From: Prolixibacteraceae bacterium
Lineage (GTDB): Bacteria; Bacteroidota; Bacteroidia; Bacteroidales; Prolixibacteraceae
DNA length: 64,000 bases
NCBI GenBank assembly: GCA_003506435.1
Contig: DOAQ01000049.1
Span: 186,001-250,000 of the forward strand
Reading direction: 5' to 3'
Shown here: one piece after another, positions 26,932 to 35,725 of the stretch
Layout of the letters: each line of letters opens with the position of its first letter
How positions within the stretch are numbered: position 1 is the stretch's first letter
Notes under the pieces: model-generated
Told to the model about the DNA's origin: nothing
Databases searched by the model: none
Seen by the model: the letters and a program-made list of their open reading frames with translations, nothing else
Program-made: the position numbers and the translations under genes

Positions 26932-29100
26932 ATGAATATGAGTATTATAAAATCAAATTGGTACAGATGGGAAATAGGGTATTGTTCTATGGCAGCTCTG
27001 AAAATAGGGATAAATAGAGCAGTAACCTTATTTACATTTATGTTAGCAGGCTTGGTATCGTTTGCAAACGATACCAAGAGTTTCATTTTAGTTGATGAGC
27101 ATCGGCAGGCAACAGTCAGTATTTCGGAATCGGAACCTGAATGTGTGCGTTTTGCTGTTCAGGATTTGATAAACGATGTGGAAAAGATTACAGGAAAGGT
27201 TTTGAAAGTCACAGAAGGGGGAACAAGAAATTCCGGTACTGTCTTTATTCAAACCAAAACCGATCATGGAAAATGGGAGTCATATTCGGTAGTGACGAAA
27301 GATGGGAATTTATATATTACCGGTAGTGACGAACGGGGGACCATGTTTGGCGTTTATTATTTCATCGAAAATTACCTGGGAGTTGATCCTTTTTACTGGT
27401 GGTCGGGTATTGACCCCGAAAAAAAAGAAACGTTGCAATATCAGGCTATTGATTATACAAGCCGGGAAACTGATTTCAAATTCAGGGGATGGTTCATTAA
27501 CGACGAGGACTTACTGACCGAATTTATGCCCCCGTCAGGGAAACGCCGGTTGGATTATCCGTATTATCAGCAAATAGCCAATTTGGATTTGATGGACCGG
27601 GTGTTTGAAGCGATGGTAAGGGCAAGGTTCAATCTGGTTATCCCGGCAAGTTTTCTGGAAATTTTTAACCCTGCCGAAGAGAAACTGGTTAAACGGGCGT
27701 CGGTACGTGGGCTTTTTGTTTCGCAGCACCATATTGAACCCATGGGGGTCAGCGCTTTTGGCTATTTTAACTACTGGGAGCGTAAAACAGGCGAAAAGCC
27801 AGTATTTTCATTTTACAGCGAGCGAGATAAATTACTGGAAACATGGGAAGAAAGCGCAAAAAAGTGGAGCCGTTACCCCAATGTGATCTGGCAAATTGGT
27901 CTTCGTGGTATTGGCGACCGTCCCATGTGGATGGCCGATCCGGGTGTTCCCCAGTCGGACAAAGAACGGGCCGGAATTATTTCAGATGCTATGAAAAGCC
28001 AGATGGAAATCATCCGGAAATATGCCCACCAGACTGAACCGTTGGTGTCGACCACCTTATGGGCTGAAGGGGCGCTTTTTAATGAGAAAGGCTTATTACA
28101 TTTTCCTGAAAATACAATCATTGTGTTTGCCGATAACAGTCCCGGTTGGAAGATGCAGGATGATTTTTTCAGTACCAAACGCGAAGCAGGGATAAATTAT
28201 GGTATTTATTTTCATCATGGGCTGATTGTCTCCGGTCCTCACCTGGCACAGGCCGTTCCCCCCTCGAAAGTTTTGGAAATATTTTCTCTGGCCAAACAGT
28301 ATAGCTCCAATTATTACGCAATACTGAATGTAGGTAATATCCGTGAGTTTCTGATAGGTTTGATAGCAACGAGAGATGTTATGGAAGACTCTGGTACATT
28401 TGACCCGAAGGTTTTTTTACAGGAATGGTGTACAAAGCATTTTGGCATGCAGGGAACAGAAGCGGCCAGGGCATATCAGAGTTATTTTGACAGTTATGCC
28501 CTGGATGATGAAAAAGGCTTGCCGCTTCTGTTGGATGGTCAGATGCAGGGAAAAGGCAGGTCTGTTTTACTAATTATACGGGAATTACGGAATCAACAAC
28601 CGAAAGAGGTTGAAAACAATCAAAACAATCGTCCGGTACAAAAAAACAGCAAGACCGACAGCTTTTATCAAAGCCTTAGCGATACGAACCCGGCGGGTAA
28701 GCTCAGTTTGAAAGAACTATTGGTTAAAGTGGAAGAACAGAAGCAAAAACTGGCGGAAACAGGTGAACTTGCCGAAGAGGTTTCATCCTCACTTTCAGGG
28801 CAGCAGAAATCTTTCTTCGATGCGAACCTGTTAGCCCAGCAAAAGATCATGCAGGGAATAACTTCCTGGTTGAAGGAATGTATCCTGGCAAAGGAAATGA
28901 TGGAGAAAAGGAATGTGGATCAATCTGTTTATCATCTTGAAAAAGCACTGGAACATACCGGCTTTATCACAGAAGGCATGTCTTTGGCTTCTCAGGAAAA
29001 ATGGGCTGATTGGTACCGGGGAGATAAGAAATTAAATATGGAAAGGTTAATACGGGAAACAGAAGAAACTTTAAAACAATTGAAAACTGAAGAGAAGTAA
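26932..29100 (+). CDS. GH115-like alpha-glucuronidase family protein, short form
   Basis: Resembles GH115 xylan alpha-1,2-glucuronidases. The N-terminal domain has GSDERGTMFGVYYFIENYLG and PFYWWSG. The barrel has FRGWFINDEDLL, VSQHHIEPMG and GLRGIGDRPMW, matching the family pattern of histidine-rich and GD motifs. At 722 residues it is shorter than usual GH115 proteins (about 850 or more) and appears to lack the C-terminal beta-sandwich, ending in a helical, lysine- and glutamate-rich segment (about 600-722). A hydrophobic export signal lies near residues 29-45, so the start may be ATG 26989 rather than 26932. Substrate release of glucuronic acid is the family expectation; the divergence makes this uncertain. 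Confidence 0.65.
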   Translation: MNMSIIKSNWYRWEIGYCSMAALKIGINRAVTLFTFMLAGLVSFANDTKSFILVDEHRQATVSISESEPECVRFAVQDLINDVEKITGKVLKVTEGGTRNSGTVFIQTKTDHGKWESYSVVTKDGNLYITGSDERGTMFGVYYFIENYLGVDPFYWWSGIDPEKKETLQYQAIDYTSRETDFKFRGWFINDEDLLTEFMPPSGKRRLDYPYYQQIANLDLMDRVFEAMVRARFNLVIPASFLEIFNPAEEKLVKRASVRGLFVSQHHIEPMGVSAFGYFNYWERKTGEKPVFSFYSERDKLLETWEESAKKWSRYPNVIWQIGLRGIGDRPMWMADPGVPQSDKERAGIISDAMKSQMEIIRKYAHQTEPLVSTTLWAEGALFNEKGLLHFPENTIIVFADNSPGWKMQDDFFSTKREAGINYGIYFHHGLIVSGPHLAQAVPPSKVLEIFSLAKQYSSNYYAILNVGNIREFLIGLIATRDVMEDSGTFDPKVFLQEWCTKHFGMQGTEAARAYQSYFDSYALDDEKGLPLLLDGQMQGKGRSVLLIIRELRNQQPKEVENNQNNRPVQKNSKTDSFYQSLSDTNPAGKLSLKELLVKVEEQKQKLAETGELAEEVSSSLSGQQKSFFDANLLAQQKIMQGITSWLKECILAKEMMEKRNVDQSVYHLEKALEHTGFITEGMSLASQEKWADWYRGDKKLNMERLIRETEETLKQLKTEEK

Positions 29101-29151
29101 TTATGAACCTTAACCTGTGACATATTTGATATTAAACAAAAATGAATATAA

Positions 29152-30450
29152 ATGAAATCCTATTATTTTTTCGCAAAGCTTGTTTTCGTTTTACAATTGT
29201 CTTTTATTCCTAATTTATTTTCTTCAAACACCTTCGCTGCTGAAAGTTCGACGGCCCCCATTTATGCTGAATTAAATGCCAGAAGGGGATTGCCTAATTT
29301 CTTTGTAAAAACCCAAAAAGGAGATTCTGTTCGCGTGGCCTATTTAGGCGGAAGTATAACAGCTCAGGAAGGATGGCGCGTATATTCACTAAAATGGATG
29401 AAAGAAAAATTTCCAAATGCAAAATTTAAGGAAATTAATGCAGCTATTGGTGGCACGGGATCCGATTTTGGCGTATTTCGGTTGAACGATCATGTTTTGA
29501 AGTTTCAGCCCGATTTGGTTTTTGTTGAGTTTGCGGTAAATGATGGCGGTGCACCTTCAGAAAAAATTATTCGTGCAATGGAAGGGATTGTTCGTCAGAT
29601 ATGGCAAAAAAATCCGTTCACAGACATTTGTTTTGTGTATACCTTAAAAGAAGATTTTCTCGAAGACGAAATGAAGGGAGTTTTTCCTCACTCAGCCCAA
29701 ACAATGGAAAAAGTTGCCGATAAATATGCAATTCCAACAATAAATTTCGGGTTTGAAGTATCAAATCAGGTAAAAAAGGGTAAGCTGATTTTTACAAAAA
29801 AGGAAAGCAAAGACATAAATGGCGTCCCTGTTTTCTGTCCGGATGGTGTGCATCCTTATGTGGAAACCGGTCATAAAATATATAGCAAAGTGCTGACCCG
29901 GTCTTTCGAAGCCATGATGGAAACTGACAAAGGAAAAGCAATGAAGCACAAATTGACCAAGCCAATGGCTCCTGACTATTTTTCGAATACAAAAATGTTG
30001 AACCTGACCGCTGGAAAACTAAGTGATAATTGGACGATAATTAAAGCGAAAGATGATTCCGGATTTTCAGGTTTTAGCCGTTTCCTTGATTCTATCGGAG
30101 TGGCAAGTCAGACCGGTGAAACACTTACTTTGAGTTTTAAAGGCAAGGCCATCGGCATTTATGATATTAAAGGTCCGGACGTAGGGCAACTTGTGGTTGA
30201 AATTGATGGTGTAGCGAGGGATACTATCACCCGGTTTGATAAGTATTGTACATACAGGAGAATGAGTTATATGGTCATCGACCAACTGGAGGATAAAGTT
30301 CATAAGGTTGTATTTAAAGTCATTGCTGACCCATTCGATAAAGGAAATATCCTGACAAATAAAGAAGACATTATTGAACATCCGGAGAAATATAAAGAGT
30401 ATAATTGGTATCTTGGAAAAATTTTAATGGATGGTGAATTGATTCGTTAG
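29152..30450 (+). CDS. Secreted SGNH/GDSL hydrolase with C-terminal beta domain
   Basis: Predicted carbohydrate esterase. Signal peptide to about residue 30. SGNH blocks: GGSITAQEG (catalytic serine), the block II glycine in IGGTGSDFG, the block III asparagine in VNDGG, and block V in DGVHPYVETGH with the aspartate-histidine pair. Residues about 285-432 form a second, beta-rich domain often seen after such esterase domains. About 432 residues. It lies between the GH115-like gene and a second SGNH gene on the same strand, so removal of ester groups from the PUL B glycan is the likely job. The acyl group is unknown. Confidence 0.8.
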   Translation: MKSYYFFAKLVFVLQLSFIPNLFSSNTFAAESSTAPIYAELNARRGLPNFFVKTQKGDSVRVAYLGGSITAQEGWRVYSLKWMKEKFPNAKFKEINAAIGGTGSDFGVFRLNDHVLKFQPDLVFVEFAVNDGGAPSEKIIRAMEGIVRQIWQKNPFTDICFVYTLKEDFLEDEMKGVFPHSAQTMEKVADKYAIPTINFGFEVSNQVKKGKLIFTKKESKDINGVPVFCPDGVHPYVETGHKIYSKVLTRSFEAMMETDKGKAMKHKLTKPMAPDYFSNTKMLNLTAGKLSDNWTIIKAKDDSGFSGFSRFLDSIGVASQTGETLTLSFKGKAIGIYDIKGPDVGQLVVEIDGVARDTITRFDKYCTYRRMSYMVIDQLEDKVHKVVFKVIADPFDKGNILTNKEDIIEHPEKYKEYNWYLGKILMDGELIR

Positions 30451-30510
30451 GAAGTATTGGAAAACTCTTGTTTATTGAAAATATCGACCACTTTACTTAA
30501 AAATATTGCT

Positions 30511-31890
30511 ATGAGGTATCGTGTTTTTATAACCGTTTTAATGGTGAGCTTATGCAGCTTTTCATCGATAGGTTTTGTTCAGGATATTCCTGAAATAAAG
30601 CCACCCTTTAAAAATGACATTTGTCTTCCGGCTAAATTATACATGCTTTCGGAGGTGCAGAATAACATATTTGTCGAACCACTTATAAAGCGATGGAGGC
30701 CATACGATGATGTGGTAAGATTTTCAGGAACAGCCAAATTTCAAAGGCGTTTGCAACGGGTTGCCAGTATTGGCGAACCAGAAGAGGCTGCTACGGTTTC
30801 GCTTAGCCTGATCAATCAGGACTATTTCGATACCATAAAAACAGTTACATCCTCCATTGTGGTTGGAAAAAAGGGAATTGGGGTCGATACTGTTACGGTT
30901 TCAATCATTGGCGACAGTTTCACACAGGGAGCATTTTTTAAAGATGCGTTGCTGGTTAAAGGGTATGTGCCGAAAATTAAGATGATCGGTCTTCGTAATG
31001 TTTCCGGGTATCCCGGTCAGTTTGACGAAGGCCGTGGCGGTTGGACATTGGCAAAATATTTTGCAGTGACAACGAAGCGTACGGATGCATACAATGGATT
31101 TTTCCAGCCCGGTGGCGATTTTAGATTTTGGGGATCGACTGATTTCTGGAAGTTGGCAAATGCAATCCGCATCAACCCGAAAGAGAATTGGTCTTTTGGC
31201 GAAAGCTACAATGCGGGGCGCTACACTACCCGGTCGTTGCTGTTCGATGAAAAAACAGGTTATAAGCTAAATCCTGAAAAGAACGACATAATGTATAACA
31301 ATTCAGAAGAATCCTATGTTCGGTATGACGGGAAACACTGGATGAAAGTTAATTATGCTGATTTTGTATGGGATGTCGACTACGGAAAGTATCTTTCGAT
31401 GTGGAAACTAAAGGCCCCGTCAATTTTGGTCGAATTTCTGGGGCTGAACGATTTCAGGGGAGCAAAAAAACCTTCTGAAATAAATTTTACCGAATGGAAT
31501 TTACAGCTTGAAAAACTGGCTGGCTCGTATTTAAAAGCAGTCCCGAATGGAAAATTTGTGCTAATGATCCCTTCTTCAACATGCGGGATACTTGACAACG
31601 TGGCTGGAGATTTCACCACCAGACAAAATGCCTGTATGTGGGAACACCGTCGGAATATCATCGAAAAGTTTGACAGACGTGAAAAGGAAAACATTTTTGT
31701 GGTTGACGCCGCCATTGCAATTGATAATTTAAATGGGTCGGATTTTACAACCGACCCGGTTTACACAAAACCGTATTCCGAATATCCTGGTATGGAGATA
31801 ATTCCGGTGCAAAAGGGAAACCCTCATCCGTACCCCAACTATCCGGATATGGGAATATCGCTGGCGGGGTTTATTCAAAAGTACAGGTGA
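30511..31890 (+). CDS. Secreted SGNH/GDSL-like hydrolase
   Basis: Second esterase-like protein of PUL B. ATG 30511 (MRYRVFITVLMVSL) gives a proper signal peptide; the in-frame start at 30457 is rejected. An N-terminal domain of about 120 residues precedes block I IIGDSFTQG (catalytic serine), block III GLNDFRG and a C-terminal HPYPNYPDMGISLAGFI that would supply the histidine. The blocks are widely spaced and the large insert between I and III includes an aromatic-rich stretch (GFFQPGGDFRFWGS). About 460 residues. The SGNH fold is likely; block V is atypical, so catalytic competence is less certain than for its neighbour. Confidence 0.65.
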   Translation: MRYRVFITVLMVSLCSFSSIGFVQDIPEIKPPFKNDICLPAKLYMLSEVQNNIFVEPLIKRWRPYDDVVRFSGTAKFQRRLQRVASIGEPEEAATVSLSLINQDYFDTIKTVTSSIVVGKKGIGVDTVTVSIIGDSFTQGAFFKDALLVKGYVPKIKMIGLRNVSGYPGQFDEGRGGWTLAKYFAVTTKRTDAYNGFFQPGGDFRFWGSTDFWKLANAIRINPKENWSFGESYNAGRYTTRSLLFDEKTGYKLNPEKNDIMYNNSEESYVRYDGKHWMKVNYADFVWDVDYGKYLSMWKLKAPSILVEFLGLNDFRGAKKPSEINFTEWNLQLEKLAGSYLKAVPNGKFVLMIPSSTCGILDNVAGDFTTRQNACMWEHRRNIIEKFDRREKENIFVVDAAIAIDNLNGSDFTTDPVYTKPYSEYPGMEIIPVQKGNPHPYPNYPDMGISLAGFIQKYR

Positions 31891-31967
31891 GACACGTTTG
31901 ATTGTCTGAGCTTGTAAAAGTCAGTCTTGAGTTAATATGTAGCGACAGTAAATCATTTCAACTGCTT

Positions 31968-32234
31968 ATGAATCTTAAAGAAAAAAAGGTCGGCCTTTTC
32001 ATTCCCTGTTACATTGACCAGTTCTATCCGCAGGTAGGAGTTGCTTCCCTGGAACTGTTGCAAAAGCTGGGACTGGATGTTCGTTACCCGATGAAACAAA
32101 CCTGTTGCGGGCAGCCGCTTGCCAACAGTGGAGCGGAAAAAAAAGCCATCAAAACCTATCAGAATTTTGTCCGCAATTTCAGCGAATTCGATTATTTCAG
32201 TAAAAGGGCACATGAGTATAGGATAAGCGAATGA
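31968..32234 (+). pseudogene. Truncated lutA-like (lactate utilisation CCG-domain) gene
   Basis: The first 75 or so residues match the N-terminus of LutA/YkgE, a cysteine-rich subunit of the L-lactate oxidation complex: KVGLFIPCYIDQFYPQVG and the first CCG motif TCCGQPLANSG. After about SEFDYF the homology stops and the frame ends at 32234, whereas LutA proteins are about 240 residues with a second cysteine motif. No lutB or lutC is adjacent. It appears to be the 5' remnant of a lut operon cut by rearrangement. ATG 31968 (MNLKEKK) fits family starts. Annotated as broken; a short functional protein is unlikely. Confidence 0.75.
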
Positions 32235-32264
32235 TCAGCATCTTCCCCCTTCAACCGGAGTAAT

Positions 32265-33737
32265 TCAATTTTCCCGGCTACCTGATGGAATACTCATCTC
32301 AGGATAACTGTTTCGGATAAAATCGGCTCCTGCTTTCAGGTTGTCAATCGGGAAATGATGTCCTTTCAGGGTTTGTTTTCCAAGCGTGTTGGGATAAACC
32401 GTTGCCGGTCCGCCCAATCGGATATACTTATTCAGCAGCTTGTAGGTATTTTCTTCCGGAAGAACAATACTGTCATTCAGACCGATGGAAAAGAACAACG
32501 GAACTTTTGCTGCAGCCAGTTTTTCCAGCTTGTCGATCGGGTTATCGTTGTATTCCAGAGCGTCTTTTTCTCCGGGAAAACCATACGCTTCAATCAGCTT
32601 TTGCCACATTTTCGGATCGCCTTCGCCGGAGCCTTTTCCTCCCGGCCAGCTTTTAATGTCGCAGACAGGCGCTTCGGCATAAATACAACTCACCCGTTCG
32701 GGCCAGTGTTTGGCAAAACCAAACACGAATAATCCGCCGCGGCTGACGCCTTCCAGCGCTACCTTTTTGTTGAGGCCGTATTGTTCAGTCAGATATTTGT
32801 AAAAGTTATCCCATATTTTCATTGCGTTGGGCGAACCAAACATCCCGTCGGTATTGACGTAGGCCACATGAAATCCCTGGCTGACCAGAATACTGTCCAT
32901 CTGGTAATGCCATTCGGGGAAGCGGGCGCGCCAAATCCAGGGTTTGCCGGGAGCCGCTTTCTCCGGAATGATAAGATGACAATTGGGAAGATCGAGATGA
33001 AAATCATAGCGGGTAAAACCGTGCCATTTCGATTCATCGCCCGGATATTTCGCATCCACCAAAGTCCCTTCCATTCCTGTGAGCGCCTTATATACCGCCT
33101 TGGCGATCAAACCGGCGCCTTCCGCATTGGGATGGATTTTATCCTTAAAAAGTTCCTCTTTCCCTGAAAGTGCTGTGAACAGGTCGATTACCGGGATTTT
33201 TTCTCTTCGCGCCAGTTTTTCGACAACCGGAATTACCCCATGAATAATAATTGAATCGTTGATGCTAAATTGCTTCTTTGCATAGGCCGGAACCGGTTTG
33301 CACAAATAAATTTTGGGATGCGACGGCAGGTTTCGCATTTCCGTGATCATCTCCCGGTAATCGGAAAGAAATTCATCCGAATATTTCCAGTTCTGAGGTT
33401 TGGTATCGTTGGTGCCCAGTTTGATGATGACCACATCGGGCAGAAAAGCCTTGGCCTGAACGTATGCTTCTTCGTTCCAGTACGGATAATCGCCTTTTTT
33501 CAACATGGTACGACCGCCAATTCCAAAGTTGCGAACGACCCATTGTTTGCCGAGCATTCGTTGCAGTTGCGAAGGATACGAGTCGCGCGGACGGTCGGGG
33601 ATGGTAGAGCCTTTTGTAATGCTGTTACCGATGCAGGCTACTTTCACCGGGGCAGAATACTTTGACGGGTCAATGGGCTGTGTAATTCCTGATAATACAA
33701 GGAAAAAGCAGAGTAGGAGTAAGGAAATGTGTTTCAT
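32265..33737 (-). CDS. SGNH hydrolase fused to alpha/beta-hydrolase, secreted
   Basis: Two esterase folds in one exported protein. Signal peptide to about residue 20. The N-terminal SGNH domain has CIGNSITKGS (Ser39), LGTNDT (Asn110) and DKIHPNAEG (Asp199, His202). After a linker near residues 215-240, an alpha/beta-hydrolase domain has the nucleophile elbow GVSRGG (Ser332) and a late histidine in LKGHHFP. Both catalytic sets look complete. About 490 residues. It is transcribed toward the lutA remnant and lies downstream of the HAD and regulator genes on the same strand, 112 bases away. It may remove two ester types, such as acetyl and feruloyl-like groups, but that is inference. Confidence 0.8.
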   Translation of the reverse strand: MKHISLLLLCFFLVLSGITQPIDPSKYSAPVKVACIGNSITKGSTIPDRPRDSYPSQLQRMLGKQWVVRNFGIGGRTMLKKGDYPYWNEEAYVQAKAFLPDVVIIKLGTNDTKPQNWKYSDEFLSDYREMITEMRNLPSHPKIYLCKPVPAYAKKQFSINDSIIIHGVIPVVEKLARREKIPVIDLFTALSGKEELFKDKIHPNAEGAGLIAKAVYKALTGMEGTLVDAKYPGDESKWHGFTRYDFHLDLPNCHLIIPEKAAPGKPWIWRARFPEWHYQMDSILVSQGFHVAYVNTDGMFGSPNAMKIWDNFYKYLTEQYGLNKKVALEGVSRGGLFVFGFAKHWPERVSCIYAEAPVCDIKSWPGGKGSGEGDPKMWQKLIEAYGFPGEKDALEYNDNPIDKLEKLAAAKVPLFFSIGLNDSIVLPEENTYKLLNKYIRLGGPATVYPNTLGKQTLKGHHFPIDNLKAGADFIRNSYPEMSIPSGSREN

Positions 33738-33849
33738 GTGTATTTGATTTTGAAACTGTTTTTTCTGATATGCAGTGCAATTTTATTAATTATCCGGCAC
33801 ATTCCAAATTGCATGGCGGTCGATCTTTTGAAACGGGTTCTCCGGCCAG

Positions 33850-34527
33850 CTATTTTAGTTGTAAATATCCAATCAGTTCATGCAATGACTGGATGGATTC
33901 GCAATAGGGTTTTGGTTGTGATTTTTTCCGGTCGAGCCAGATGGTTTTCATCCCGGCATTCGTACCTCCCAGATAGTCCAGTTCGTATGAATCTCCTATA
34001 AAAATGCATTCGGACAGGAGCCGGTTGGATCGTTCTGCTGCTATATCGAAAATTTCTTTTTGTGGTTTAGAAAAGCCAACTTCTTCAGAAATAATAATTG
34101 GATCGAAAAAACGGATCAGGTGGTTGTCTTTCAATTTATTGATTTGATCGCTAACCGGGCCATTTGTGATGATGCCCAGTTTAAAATCTTTCAGCTTTTC
34201 CAAAACGGGGATTGTTTCCGGAAATGCAACGCACGACTGAAGAAAATGCCGGTGGTAATCGAAATAGATCAGCAGGGCTTCTTCGTCGTGAATTTCCCGT
34301 CCGGAGATTTTGCAGAGTTCTTTTATCCTTGACGTTCGTTGTTCAGTCAAAGTCATTTTTTTCTCGAAATATAATTTCAGATACCGGTTGGTAATGTCGA
34401 TCCATTCGCTGAAAATATCATCCGGATTGACCTTTAAGGAATAGTCTTCCAATATCTTTTTTACTGCAATTTTGTGGGCTGCTTCGCTGTCCACCAGCGT
34501 GTCGTCGATATCAAAAAAAATCATCAT
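33850..34527 (-). CDS. HAD-superfamily phosphatase
   Basis: Cytoplasmic HAD hydrolase of the YjjG / phosphoglycolate-phosphatase-like group. Motif I FFDIDDTLVDSE, motif II ITNGPVS, motif III lysine in GFSKPQKE and motif IV FIGDSYELD are all present, with a helical cap between motifs I and II. At 225 residues it is full length. It starts five bases downstream of the GntR-type gene stop, so the two form one operon. The likely substrate is a small phosphorylated metabolite, possibly a sugar phosphate of the divergent catabolic operon, though no substrate can be read from the sequence. Confidence 0.88.
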   Translation of the reverse strand: MMIFFDIDDTLVDSEAAHKIAVKKILEDYSLKVNPDDIFSEWIDITNRYLKLYFEKKMTLTEQRTSRIKELCKISGREIHDEEALLIYFDYHRHFLQSCVAFPETIPVLEKLKDFKLGIITNGPVSDQINKLKDNHLIRFFDPIIISEEVGFSKPQKEIFDIAAERSNRLLSECIFIGDSYELDYLGGTNAGMKTIWLDRKKSQPKPYCESIQSLHELIGYLQLK

Positions 34528-34531
34528 GGGT

Positions 34532-35563
34532 TTAAAATGTATTTCTCCGGATCAATCTAAAATCACACTTGATTTTTTTGAAAGATTTAGCCATGATCAT
34601 TTTGGCTGCTAATTCTCCCATCTGATTAAAATCGGTGGAAAACACGGTCAACCCGTCGAGTATAATTTCGTTGATGGGCGACTCGTTATACGAAATAATG
34701 CCAATGTCTTGCCCGATGGTACACCCTTTCATTTTTGCAGCTCTTACGAGTTCAATAAGCTCGTGATCAAGTTGGCTGTTCAGGATCAGAAAAACTTCCT
34801 GCTTCTGGATTTTATCCGTATCGATGTTTTTATGGATTTCGAAATCAACCTGGTTCTGCATGCAAAACTTCTGAATTCCTTTTTCGATCAGCGGCGCGTA
34901 CAAACTGCCGGGCATGGAGATTACATTCAGTTTTTTGAAGTTTTTTAAAATCCCGATGCTTTGGGTAAGCCCGTCGAATATGTCCTGTTCAAAGTCCTGG
35001 TAAACTGATCCGAAGTTTCCCGGAAGTTCTTCAACCAGGTGGTCGAGCAGAATTAGCTTCCGGTTCGGTATTTTCTTTAGAATTTTAATTGTTCGTTTCT
35101 GAATTTCAGGTTTTATCGGGAAATGAGGGGTGATAATATAATAATCGAAATGATCCAGGTTTTCATCAATAAAGTGTTCAAACAGATCCACGTCCTGGTT
35201 GTGCAACCGGATGGTTATTTCGGAAATATCACCGATATTGGCAGAAAACGAACTGAACAACACTTGTTTGTATGTGCTGATTTTATCGAACAGCAAAAGA
35301 ACTTTAATTTTGGTATTCCCTCCATTGGTTACGTAGAAGCCTTTCCCGTGTGATGATTCGATGACTCCCTTTTCCCGGAGAATGGAATATGCTTTTTTTA
35401 CCGTTTCCTTTGAAATATCCAACTCATTTGCCAGTTCATTCATCGAAGGAATAAATTCTCCTTCGTGGTATTCTCCTGTGTTTACCAAATCCTGAATAGC
35501 CTGAATTAGCTGTTTGTAAACAGGGGTCTGGGAGTTTGTGTCGATACCAATTTTTAGTTTCAT
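34532..35563 (-). CDS. GntR-family regulator with sugar-binding domain
   Basis: DNA-binding regulator. The N-terminal winged helix-turn-helix (about 10-78) has PVYKQLIQAIQDLV and the recognition region MNELANELDISKETVKKAY. A periplasmic-binding-protein-like effector domain fills about 85-343 and probably senses a sugar or sugar phosphate. Length of 343 residues is right for this chimeric class, which in Bacteroides includes the fucose repressor. It is divergent from the MFS gene, with a 20-bp inverted repeat and promoter between them (35608-35693), so control of the isomerase-kinase operon and of itself is the natural inference. Forms an operon with the HAD gene. Confidence 0.88.
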   Translation of the reverse strand: MKLKIGIDTNSQTPVYKQLIQAIQDLVNTGEYHEGEFIPSMNELANELDISKETVKKAYSILREKGVIESSHGKGFYVTNGGNTKIKVLLLFDKISTYKQVLFSSFSANIGDISEITIRLHNQDVDLFEHFIDENLDHFDYYIITPHFPIKPEIQKRTIKILKKIPNRKLILLDHLVEELPGNFGSVYQDFEQDIFDGLTQSIGILKNFKKLNVISMPGSLYAPLIEKGIQKFCMQNQVDFEIHKNIDTDKIQKQEVFLILNSQLDHELIELVRAAKMKGCTIGQDIGIISYNESPINEIILDGLTVFSTDFNQMGELAAKMIMAKSFKKIKCDFRLIRRNTF

Positions 35564-35607
35564 TGTATTTGTTTTTATCCCTTTGCTGCAAAATTAATTT
35601 GTATTCT

Positions 35608-35639
35608 TTTGCAAATGTAATAAATCTAAAATATATTTG
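35608..35639 (+). promoter_or_regulatory. Consensus Bacteroidota promoter for sugar catabolic operon
   Basis: TTTG (35608-35611) and TATATTTG (35632-35639) separated by exactly 20 bases match the -33/-7 consensus of the phylum. The -7 element lies inside the left arm of the operator palindrome, so regulator binding would block this promoter. The first gene begins at 35726 after GGTGGAGG, an unusually clear Shine-Dalgarno for this window. Confidence 0.7.
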
Positions 35640-35693
35640 CACCACACTACACTACACTATAATTTTATTTTGATGTAGTGTGGTGTAAATATA
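35632..35693. promoter_or_regulatory. 20-bp inverted-repeat operator in gntR-MFS gap
   Basis: Left arm 35632-35651 and right arm 35674-35693 are reverse complements at 19 of 20 positions; the inner 12 bases (CACCACACTACA and TGTAGTGTGGTG) are perfect, with a 22-base A+T-rich spacer. The left arm continues into a further CTACACTA repeat. Two separated half-sites about four helical turns apart suit two regulator dimers and looping. The likely binder is the adjacent GntR-type protein. Confidence 0.75.
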
Positions 35694-35725
35694 GCCATAT
35701 TAACAAATAGGTGGAGGTACAAAAA

